From an uncultured Collinsella sp. (GTDB lineage: Bacteria; Actinomycetota; Coriobacteriia; Coriobacteriales; Coriobacteriaceae): a stretch of DNA of 6,798 nucleotides. Shown piece by piece: positions 1 to 5,053 of this stretch (position 1 is its first letter; the number at the start of each line of letters is the position of its first letter). The stretch lies in contig CABUCQ010000114.1 in assembly GCA_902490095.1 (NCBI GenBank), positions 1 through 6,798 on the forward strand, written 5' to 3'. The translations under genes and the position numbers were made by a program. A model generated the notes under the pieces. That model searched no databases, was not told the origin of the DNA, and worked only from the letters and a program-made list of their open reading frames with translations.

Positions 1-644
1 AGCTCCGGCAGCTGGTCGATAATCTTGTCCGCGGCATCCTGGCTAAAGCCAAAGCGCTCCTCGCGCTTGGCAATAACTGTCAGGCCGGCTCGCTTGCCGG
101 CAGTGATGCCAGGCACCGAATCCTCAACGCAGCAGCAGCGATTCGCGGGCAGCCCCAGCAGGTCCAGCGCATGCAGGTAGATGTCGGGCTCGGGCTTGCT
201 CTCCTTAAACTGCTCGCCGCTCACCACATACTCAAAGGCATCCGACAGCCCGCACGCATTGAGCACTTCCTCGATGCTATCCATGGGAGACGAGCTGGCA
301 AGCGCCACGCGAACGCCGCGGCGCGGCAGCTCTCGAATCGTATCCACGGCGCCTGGGTTAATCAAAGCCTGATAGTCGCGCGGACGCTTATGCGCCCACT
401 CGTCCCAACGGATCAACGCTTCCTCGCCAGTTAAATGCCCCTTCCCGGCGCGCTCAAACCAATCGACCAGCATACGCAGGAAGAACTGATGCGAGGTACC
501 AACCTGCCCGTTCAACTCCTCTTGAGTCAGGTTAAGCCCAAGCTCCTTGGCAAACGCGGCAGTCTCGCCCAGGTAGTAATACTCGGTATCGACAATGACG
601 CCGTCCATGTCAAAGATAACGGCGTCGAACGGAAATGCGGACAC
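1..644 (-). CDS. HAD-superfamily hydrolase, subfamily IA (beta-phosphoglucomutase-like phosphatase), 3' end cut by the window
   Basis: A likely cytoplasmic Mg2+-dependent phosphatase or phosphomutase acting on a small phosphorylated metabolite; the substrate cannot be told. 214 codons are visible and the C-terminus runs off the left edge, so few residues should be missing for a family of about 220. HAD motif I is FDMDGVIVDTE (residues 11-21), with D12 the expected nucleophile and D14 the general acid/base. A helical cap follows at roughly residues 20-95. Motif II is VALASSS (113-119, S117), motif III is SKPEPDIY (K150), and motif IV is CVEDSVPG (172-179, E174/D175). I chose the GTG start at 642-644 because it gives the in-frame VSAFPFD... 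N-terminus and has AGGGAGG five bases upstream. A terminator separates it from the other HAD gene upstream, so it needs read-through or its own promoter. A run of three cysteines (170-172) before motif IV is slightly odd. The family assignment is firm; the specific activity is unknown. Confidence 0.9.
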   Translation of the reverse strand, partial: MSAFPFDAVIFDMDGVIVDTEYYYLGETAAFAKELGLNLTQEELNGQVGTSHQFFLRMLVDWFERAGKGHLTGEEALIRWDEWAHKRPRDYQALINPGAVDTIRELPRRGVRVALASSSPMDSIEEVLNACGLSDAFEYVVSGEQFKESKPEPDIYLHALDLLGLPANRCCCVEDSVPGITAGKRAGLTVIAKREERFGFSQDAADKIIDQLPE

Positions 645-656
645 GGCACCCTCCCT

Positions 657-685
657 AACAAAAGGGCGCCCGCAAGCGGACGCCC
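657..685 (-). terminator. Intrinsic terminator after the Cof-type HAD gene
   Basis: On the minus strand a ten-pair GC stem, GGGCGTCCGC with GCGGGCGCCC (one G-T wobble), closes on a very short loop and is followed by TTTTGTT. It lies 22 bases past the stop of the 708-1550 gene. The ribosome binding site of the next gene begins directly at the end of the T tract. It should therefore reduce, or make conditional, co-transcription of the two HAD genes. Confidence 0.8.
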
Positions 686-707
686 GAGCCATGCACTATC
701 GGCGATT

Positions 708-1550
708 CTAACCCAGCAGCTTATCCAGCGCCACCGCAATGCCGTCTTCGTTATTATTGGCGGTCACCATCTGGGCCACAGCCTTGACCTCATCGACGGC
801 GTTGCCCATGGCAACACCGGTTCCGGCCCACTCAATCATAGACTTGTCATTCTGGCCGTCGCCAAACGAGACGACCTCGCTGGCATCGATGCCGAGCTTG
901 GGCAGGGCACCCTCGAGCGCGCAGGCCTTGTCAATACCGGGCGCCGTGTACTCAAAGTACCAGTCGGCCGTAAACATACCCGAAAGCGTCTGGGTAAAGG
1001 GCGCGTACATCTCCTCGTAATGCGCTTGCAGATAGGCCGGGTCGCCCGCCGTCAGCAGCTTGTCCACGGGATAAGCATCAGCGACCTCATGCAGGCTCTC
1101 CACCTCGCGAATCTTAAGATCGCACGCGTCGCGCTCATACTTGACGATGTTTTTCTGCGAGCCGTCAGGCAGCGTGATCATGCAGTGATACGAGTCCTCG
1201 ACATGCAAGTCGCGACCGAGCGAGATCATGGGAATCACATCATAGTTTTGCAGATGATCAATCAGACGGTGCAGCTCGTCGGCAGGCATAGCCTGATCGA
1301 ACAGCACTTCGTCGGTCTGAGCGTCGACCACATGCGCGCCATTGAAAGCGACTAGCAGACCGTCATGGTTTTGAAGGTCGAGCTCCTGCGCCAAGGCGTG
1401 CAGCCCCCATGCGGGACGACCCGAAGCCAAGATGAGCTTAATGCCCGACTCCTGCGCCACGAGCAGCTTCTCGCGCGTACGCGGGCTAATCACCTTCTGA
1501 TCGTTGGTAAGCGTACCGTCAATATCCATCGCGATGGCTTTGATTGCCAT
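708..1550 (-). CDS. Cof-type HAD-IIB family hydrolase (sugar-phosphate-type phosphatase)
   Basis: A complete 280-residue protein of usual family length. Cof-type HAD-IIB enzymes are cytoplasmic Mg2+-dependent phosphatases that hydrolyse sugar phosphates, pyridoxal phosphate, FMN or similar compounds; this substrate cannot be assigned. Motif I is MDIDGTLTND (8-17) with D9 as nucleophile and D11 as acid/base. Motif II is LASGRP (41-46, S43). The IIB cap occupies roughly residues 85-195. The motif III lysine is K208 in PGIDKACAL, and motif IV is VSFGDGQND (227-235, D231 and D235 for Mg2+). The ATG at 1548-1550 has GGAGG five bases upstream. The stop TAG is followed by an intrinsic terminator. 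It is divergent from the plus-strand cassette across a 491-base spacer. All catalytic residues are present. The family call is very secure; the physiological role is open. Confidence 0.95.
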   Translation of the reverse strand: MAIKAIAMDIDGTLTNDQKVISPRTREKLLVAQESGIKLILASGRPAWGLHALAQELDLQNHDGLLVAFNGAHVVDAQTDEVLFDQAMPADELHRLIDHLQNYDVIPMISLGRDLHVEDSYHCMITLPDGSQKNIVKYERDACDLKIREVESLHEVADAYPVDKLLTAGDPAYLQAHYEEMYAPFTQTLSGMFTADWYFEYTAPGIDKACALEGALPKLGIDASEVVSFGDGQNDKSMIEWAGTGVAMGNAVDEVKAVAQMVTANNNEDGIAVALDKLLG

Positions 1551-1583
1551 ATGTGCCTCCTTGCATCGTTTTTATCGCGCACT

Positions 1584-1611
1584 ATCTTATCCGAGCCGGG
1601 GCACGTTCGCA
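1584..1611 (-). promoter_or_regulatory. Weak candidate promoter for the Cof-type HAD gene
   Basis: On the minus strand TAAGAT (1584-1589) could be a -10 box, about 33 bases before the ATG at 1550. Sixteen bases further upstream is TGCGAA, which is a poor -35. The spacing and distance are plausible but the match is weak, and I see no better candidate nearby. Confidence 0.25.
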
Positions 1612-1669
1612 TAGCGTGGCGCGTGACGGTTGCAAAACCACCCCATTTGAAACAAACGCAAAAAAGTAC

Positions 1670-1698
1670 TTGCAAAGACACGTTCCGACATATAAGTT
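1670..1698 (+). promoter_or_regulatory. Candidate promoter for the plus-strand cassette
   Basis: TTGCAA (1670-1675) resembles a -35 box. It is followed by TATAAG (1691-1696, 15-base spacer) or TAAGTT (1693-1698, 17-base spacer), in the most A/T-rich part of the spacer. Initiation would fall near 1702-1707, just at the foot of the 1704-1723 hairpin. It is the best sigma-70-like match I can find upstream of the cassette, but it lies about 345 bases before the start codon. Confidence 0.35.
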
Positions 1699-1703
1699 GA
1701 TAA

Positions 1704-1723
1704 AAGACCGCCGTTGCGGTTTT
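1704..1723. other. Short GC hairpin flanked by A and T runs
   Basis: AAGACCGC pairs with GCGGTTTT (one G-T wobble) around a CGTT loop, giving eight pairs. On the plus strand the T run is inside the stem. On the minus strand the stem is followed by TTTATC, so it resembles a weak terminator for antisense transcription, or a stabilising hairpin at the 5' end of the cassette mRNA. It is short, so the functional reading is tentative. Confidence 0.4.
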
Positions 1724-1821
1724 AAGTAGATCGAGCATATGAAGTTTCAGTTTTCAGCGTGTAAGAGAAGGAAGATCGGCAAAGTACAACCCCAAACGCA
1801 ATGACAACTTAATGAGGTAAC

Positions 1822-1924
1822 TGCCACATGTGAGGCACCCAGGGCATTGCTGTCTCGATTTTGAGCACGATGCCTTCCGCCTTGCATGGGCCGTTCCATC
1901 CCGCCCCTGCAGCAACTGCCTCAC
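1822..1924 (+). ncRNA. Candidate structured leader element (possible three-way junction)
   Basis: GTGAGGCA (1830-1837) and TGCCTCAC (1917-1924) are perfect eight-base complements that enclose two further hairpins. Hairpin A (1843-1874) begins GGCATTG and ends ATGCC, giving about twelve pairs with two single-base bulges and a GATTTT loop. Hairpin B (1883-1911) pairs TGCA-T-GGGC with GCCC-C-TGCA. The GGCA at 1834-1837 could instead pair with TGCC at 1822-1825, which would exclude the long closing stem. This layout resembles a junction RNA or switch, but I match it to no known riboswitch and cannot show conservation. Inverted repeats fold on either strand; I assign plus because the downstream gene is on plus. 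Confidence 0.35.
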
Positions 1925-1958
1925 GGGCTCATTGAAAACCGCATAGCACCCCAACGTC

Positions 1959-1994
1959 AGCACATCACCCACGGCAAGCACATCACTCACGACA
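1959..1994 (+). repeat. 18-base tandem direct repeat upstream of the cassette
   Basis: Two adjacent 18-base units, AGCACATCACCCACGGCA (1959-1976) and AGCACATCACTCACGACA (1977-1994), differ at two positions. Looser ACATCAAC echoes follow at about 2001-2008 and 2024-2031. They sit 48 bases before the start codon of the 296-residue protein, in a C/A-rich, G-poor tract. They could be operator sites for a regulator, an unstructured ribosome standby tract, or simple local duplication. Confidence 0.6.
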
Positions 1995-2041
1995 ACCAAC
2001 ACATCAACAAACAGCACGAACATCAACCGATTGGAGAAGCT

Positions 2042-2932
2042 ATGACAAACCACCACGCTGAAGACGGCGATAAGAAAAGCATTCTGGATGCCCGCATTGA
2101 GCGAGCATATGCAAACGAATATGACGCCGCCTTTGCCGCCGCGACCATAAAGAACTACGCGTCGCTACCGCTCGCGACGATCTTGGCCGACCACCCTCAA
2201 CTGCTGAAGCGCTGCACAAAGATCATGGGCGACCCCGACATTCGCAAGCTGACAGACCCCTATGCCCCAAAACGCGACAACGATTCGTACGTTCTTACCG
2301 TAGGCTGCCTAGCCCATATGCTTACGGCGCTCGACACGAAACTCAAGCTCGAATGGGAACCCGACGAGCGTCATGAACTCGAAAGTAAGCGGAACACCCT
2401 GCGCACCGCACTGTTCCTTCCGTTGGACGGCCTCAAGCGCTGCAACGTCGAGCTCAATACACAGGCGCGGCAAAAGCCCGGGACCACGGGGCAGAAAACT
2501 CCAAGACCCCATGCGGCCATCGTCGACCGCAACCGATATAACCGCATGACCGCGCACTTTTCCGCCGAGGGAGCAGCCATAAGGACGCTGATCGACCTGC
2601 TGTGCCTTCTGAGCATCAACGAGCTATTTGAGGGCTATCTCGCCCTTGTTCCCGCGACGGCACCCAAGTCGGTAGCAAAGATCATCGAAACCTGCAGACG
2701 CCAGTTTGAGCGCCATCGCAATGGCAGCGAGATGAACGCCAGCATCGCGCAGTACTACGCGGCTCATTACAAAAATGACGGATGTGCCCCTGTCGAGCAT
2801 CAGCTGCGGCTCGCCTACACCACGCCCGTCGCAACGCTCCATCGCTTTGGAGTCCTTGGCGCTTGCGAGCCGCACGAACAGGCAGCCTGCCCCACAACCG
2901 AGCTCGATCTCAGGCTCGGACGAACCCTGTAG
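2042..2932 (+). CDS. Hypothetical protein, first gene of the ClpP-like/TraG-like cassette
   Basis: I do not recognise this 296-residue protein. It appears soluble and mostly helical, with no signal peptide. Residues 10-60 and 85-140 look like amphipathic helices rich in charge (for example EWEPDERHELESKR, 104-117). A basic, Pro/Gly-containing linker follows at about 141-168. Residues 176-203 (EGAAIRTLIDLLCLLSINELFEGYLAL) are the most hydrophobic part and look more like a buried helix pair than a membrane span. Seven cysteines are scattered with no clear metal-binding spacing. I chose the ATG at 2042 because GGAG lies five bases upstream; the ATG at 1886 in the same frame lacks such a site. 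The stop lies 63 bases before the protease gene, in the same direction, so an operon is likely. Being first in the cassette, it could be a regulator, adaptor or substrate partner, but nothing in the sequence decides this. Confidence 0.8.
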   Translation: MTNHHAEDGDKKSILDARIERAYANEYDAAFAAATIKNYASLPLATILADHPQLLKRCTKIMGDPDIRKLTDPYAPKRDNDSYVLTVGCLAHMLTALDTKLKLEWEPDERHELESKRNTLRTALFLPLDGLKRCNVELNTQARQKPGTTGQKTPRPHAAIVDRNRYNRMTAHFSAEGAAIRTLIDLLCLLSINELFEGYLALVPATAPKSVAKIIETCRRQFERHRNGSEMNASIAQYYAAHYKNDGCAPVEHQLRLAYTTPVATLHRFGVLGACEPHEQAACPTTELDLRLGRTL

Positions 2933-2953
2933 CCCGCCAGCCCCTCCGCGGGC
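2932..2953 (+). other. Small intercistronic hairpin
   Basis: GCCCGC (2932-2937) pairs with GCGGGC (2948-2953) around a ten-base loop, starting at the last base of the upstream stop codon. No T run follows, so it is not an intrinsic terminator. It could mark an RNA processing or stability point between the first two cassette genes, or be incidental. Confidence 0.35.
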
Positions 2954-2995
2954 AACAATCCTATTCCACAACACAACCAACAGAAAGGAGTCCTC

Positions 2996-3613
2996 ATGGA
3001 CACCAATCATTCCCCCATCATCAGCCCCCTCACCATGCGTGAATCCGCCCGAGGTATCACGCTCACCAGCATTTACGATGAGATGCTCGCCCGTCGCGAG
3101 CTCTCCGTCATGGGAAACATCGAAACCCCGATGGCCCACGACCTATGCCAGCAGATCCGCCTGCTCGATGCCACCGACCCCAGCCGCCCCATCACCATAT
3201 TTGTCGCCAGCGCCGGCGGAAGCGTGCGATCGGGCCTTGCGATCTATGACGCCATGCGCCTCGCATCGTGCCCCATCCGCACCGTCTGTCTGGAATTCGC
3301 CGCGTCCATGGGCGCCGTGATCTTTATGGGCGGCGACGATCGCCGTATGGCGCCCCATGCAGAGCTCATGATTCACGACCCGCTGATCCCCCAGGGGGCA
3401 GGCGGCTCGGCACTTGCGCTGCAAGAAACCAGCCGGCGTCTCATGCAGACCCGCAAGACCCTCACGCAAATCCTCTCGGACCGCAGCGGCCTCACGCCCA
3501 AGCGCATCCAGTCCCTCACTGCAAAAGACACCTACCTTTCGGCCGAGCGCGCCGTCGAGCTCGGCTTTGCCCACGAAATCCTCTCGACCACCAAGGAGGT
3601 CGCCCATGTCTAA
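2996..3613 (+). CDS. ClpP-like serine protease (Clp/crotonase fold, peptidase family S14)
   Basis: A 205-residue protein of usual ClpP length, colinear with bacterial ClpP. The family forms ring-shaped peptidases in the cytoplasm that cut proteins fed in by a hexameric ATPase. The triad appears intact: S104 in FAASMGA (101-107), H127 in LMIHDPL (124-130), and D178 in AKDTYLSAE (176-184). The glycine-rich strand is SAGGSVRSGLAIYDAM (72-87), where ClpP normally has SPGGS. Before the nucleophile, CLEFAAS replaces the usual C-x-G-x-A-A-S. Where E. coli ClpP reads IYLYIN this protein reads ITIFVA, so aromatic residues of the ATPase-docking cleft are partly lost. Start ATG 2996 has AAAGGAG five bases upstream. 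Its last codons carry the ribosome binding site of the next gene, which it overlaps by 8 bases. It is probably a specialised paralogue, not the housekeeping clpP, which normally sits by clpX or tig. A phage-type head protease is less likely, as no phage genes are near. Confidence 0.9.
   Translation: MDTNHSPIISPLTMRESARGITLTSIYDEMLARRELSVMGNIETPMAHDLCQQIRLLDATDPSRPITIFVASAGGSVRSGLAIYDAMRLASCPIRTVCLEFAASMGAVIFMGGDDRRMAPHAELMIHDPLIPQGAGGSALALQETSRRLMQTRKTLTQILSDRSGLTPKRIQSLTAKDTYLSAERAVELGFAHEILSTTKEVAHV
3593..3613 (+). promoter_or_regulatory. Ribosome binding site and 8-base gene overlap between protease and ATPase
   Basis: AAGGAGGT (3593-3600) is a near-perfect Shine-Dalgarno sequence embedded in the last codons of the protease gene. 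It stands five bases before the ATG at 3606, while the protease stop TAA is at 3611-3613. This fixes the ATPase start at 3606, not at the earlier in-frame ATG at 3414, and makes coupled translation of the two proteins likely. Confidence 0.85.
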
Positions 3614-4910
3614 CCTCGCCAGCCGCCTCGCCGCATCTAAGTCCGCATCGTCCACCATCCTCGCCAAGGATCGAACGCTTTCCTGCGACACCCGCCAAAC
3701 GGGACTCAACAACAACGCACTTGTGATCGGCCCCTCGGGAGCCGGCAAGACCCGAAACGTCCTCAAGCCCAACCTGCTGCAAATGAACGCAAGCTACATC
3801 GTGCTCGACACCAAAGGCACGCTCTGTCGCGAAGTGGGACCCGTGCTGGCAGCCCACGGTTACCGCGTGCAATGTCTCAACTTCGCCGACCTCAACACCG
3901 TCCCGGCCCTTGCGCCCGGCATCGAGCGCTGCGGCTACAACCCCCTGAGGCACATTCGCCGCAAGGCGGACGGCAGGCCCAACCAGCAGGACATCCTCTC
4001 GGTGGCAAAGGCCATCTGCCCCATCGAGGACAACAACCAGCCTTTTTGGGATCATGCGGCGGCAAACCTGCTGTCGTGTCTTATCGCCTACGTCACCGAA
4101 CAGCTACCCGCCGACGAGCAGACGATCAGCTCGGTCATCAAGCTGATCGAGCACCTGCAGGACGGTGCCACGGCCCGATTGTTTGACGATCTGATCACGA
4201 CCGACCCCCAAAGCTATGCCCTCTCGCTATGGCGGCGCTACGCCATTACGCAAAATGCCGAGCGCATGCACGCGAGCATCGTCGGCATCCTTGCCGAAAA
4301 GGTCATGTGTCTGGGATTCGACGGTGCGGCACAGCTCTATCGTGAGTGCCATCAGGTGGACTTCGCTTCCATGGGACACACCCCCTGCGCCCTGTTTGTA
4401 ACCGTAAGCGATATTGACCGCAATCTCGATCCGCTGACCGGCCTCTTTATTACGCAAGCGTTTATGGGCCTCATTCGTGAGGCCGATAGGCAGCCCGACG
4501 GCAGCCTGCCCGTGCCCGTGCGCTTTATGCTCGATGACTTCGCAAATCTGCAGATCCCCCAGATCGACAACGTGCTCTCGATTATCCGAAGCCGCAACAT
4601 CTGGGCAACGCTGCTGCTGCAGTCGACCAACCAGCTCGATGCGCTCTATGGCGAGGCACGCGCACGCTCCATCATGGGCAACTGCGACACGCATCTGGTG
4701 CTGGCGTTCCAGGATCCCGAGAGTGCCCGGGTGTTTTCCGACCGCGCCGACGCGCTGCCCAGCACGCTCATGGCGACGCCGATCGATCGCTCGTGGCTCT
4801 TTGTACGCGGTCGCACTCCCGAACAGGTCGAGCGCTTTAGGCTCGAAGACCATCCGCTCTACGGGGAGCTGCCCGAGGCGCAGCGAGGCCATGCGGAGGC
4901 CGAGATCTAG
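3606..4910 (+). CDS. TraG/VirD4-family coupling-protein-like ATPase lacking the N-terminal membrane region
   Basis: A 434-residue ATPase resembling the VirD4-like conjugal transfer proteins of Gram-positive elements (the CD1115 type). Such proteins are hexameric, membrane-anchored motors that recruit relaxosome DNA to a type IV secretion channel. The core begins almost at once: QTGLNNNALVIGPSGAGKTR spans residues 31-50, with Walker A GPSGAGKT at 42-49 (K48, T49). KPNLLQMN (54-61) and DTKGTL (68-73) follow, then FWDHAAANLL (147-156), which opens the helical insertion domain. Walker B is FMLDDF (307-312), with D310-D311 where the usual form is DE. LLLQSTNQL (336-344) and GNCDTHLVL (358-366) complete the motor. 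The full-length family is about 600 residues with N-terminal membrane helices; here only 36 polar residues precede the core, so the protein should be soluble. No relaxase or channel gene is visible. It may be a domesticated motor paired with the overlapping protease, or a remnant of a mobile element. Confidence 0.88.
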   Translation: MSNLASRLAASKSASSTILAKDRTLSCDTRQTGLNNNALVIGPSGAGKTRNVLKPNLLQMNASYIVLDTKGTLCREVGPVLAAHGYRVQCLNFADLNTVPALAPGIERCGYNPLRHIRRKADGRPNQQDILSVAKAICPIEDNNQPFWDHAAANLLSCLIAYVTEQLPADEQTISSVIKLIEHLQDGATARLFDDLITTDPQSYALSLWRRYAITQNAERMHASIVGILAEKVMCLGFDGAAQLYRECHQVDFASMGHTPCALFVTVSDIDRNLDPLTGLFITQAFMGLIREADRQPDGSLPVPVRFMLDDFANLQIPQIDNVLSIIRSRNIWATLLLQSTNQLDALYGEARARSIMGNCDTHLVLAFQDPESARVFSDRADALPSTLMATPIDRSWLFVRGRTPEQVERFRLEDHPLYGELPEAQRGHAEAEI

Positions 4911-4957
4911 GCGCAGGGTTCTCGCAGCGCGCGACGCCCCGGCGATGTTCCACAAAG

Positions 4958-4980
4958 GCCGTGCGCCCCGGGACCACGGC
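4958..4980. other. Hairpin between the convergent ATPase and pgi genes
   Basis: GCCGTG (4958-4963) and CACGGC (4975-4980) form a six-pair stem around an 11-base GC-rich loop. On the plus strand it is followed by AAAAGC, so it is not an intrinsic terminator there. On the minus strand it is followed by CTTTG and lies just beyond the strong pgi terminator, where it could act as a weak back-up. Confidence 0.35.
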
Positions 4981-5019
4981 AAAAGCAAAGGGGCCCGCAT
5001 CCGATAGGATACGGGCCCC
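4981..5019 (-). terminator. Strong intrinsic terminator of pgi
   Basis: On the minus strand a long stem pairs GGGGCCCG and then ATCC with their complements, with a single internal mismatch and a four-base loop (stem 4990-5019). It is followed by TTTGCTTTT. It lies 35 bases past the pgi stop. In the plus direction the same stem is followed by TGACTAT without a T run, so any termination of the cassette here would depend on the stem alone. I see no other plus-strand terminator. Confidence 0.85.
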
Positions 5020-5053
5020 TGACTATAAGGCGCGAATGCGTTAACAGCAGCGA

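Larger units (their letters stand above)
1551..2041. other. Divergent 491-base spacer, probable regulatory region and long leader of the plus-strand cassette
   Basis: I see no credible protein gene here. The left part (about 1645-1760) is visibly richer in A and T than the surroundings. It contains candidate promoters in both directions, a short hairpin at 1704-1723, a nested inverted-repeat block at 1822-1924, and a G-poor C/A-rich tract from about 1950 to 2030 with tandem repeats. If transcription begins near 1700, the cassette mRNA would have a leader of about 340 bases, long enough to hold a regulatory structure. An open frame runs through from 1886 into the next gene, but its 52 extra codons read as a repetitive His/Gln/Asn string with no ribosome binding site, so I treat it as untranslated. 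Confidence 0.6.

Noticed and set aside
435..1355. A 306-codon plus-strand open frame opposite the Cof-type HAD gene
   Set aside because: It lies antisense to a gene with all HAD motifs, shows no family motif and no ribosome binding site, and is a typical by-product of GC-rich codon use.
1739..1804. A possible 21-residue leader peptide (MKFQFSACKRRKIGKVQPQTQ minus nothing visible upstream)
   Set aside because: No ribosome binding site precedes it, it has no run of regulatory codons, and an open frame of this size is expected by chance.
1886..2041. In-frame ATG at 1886 extending the 296-residue protein by 52 residues
   Set aside because: There is no ribosome binding site at 1886, while the ATG at 2042 has GGAG at ideal spacing. 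The extra residues only translate the C/A-rich repeat tract.
3414..3605. In-frame ATG at 3414 giving a 498-residue ATPase
   Set aside because: It would lie deep inside the protease gene, in another frame, as a Ser/Pro/Arg-rich low-quality segment. The strong ribosome binding site at 3593-3600 points to 3606.
4311..4319. An LGF tripeptide in the ATPase (residues 236-238), like the ClpP-docking loops of ClpX and ClpC
   Set aside because: A hydrophobic-Gly-Phe/Leu triplet is expected about once by chance in a protein of this length, and this one sits where the VirD4 family normally has a conserved hydrophobic stretch. It is worth recalling only if a complex is shown.
4911..5053. A possible small gene or cassette terminator between the ATPase and pgi
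   Set aside because: I see no start with a ribosome binding site. The strong hairpin here has its T run only on the minus strand, so it belongs to pgi.
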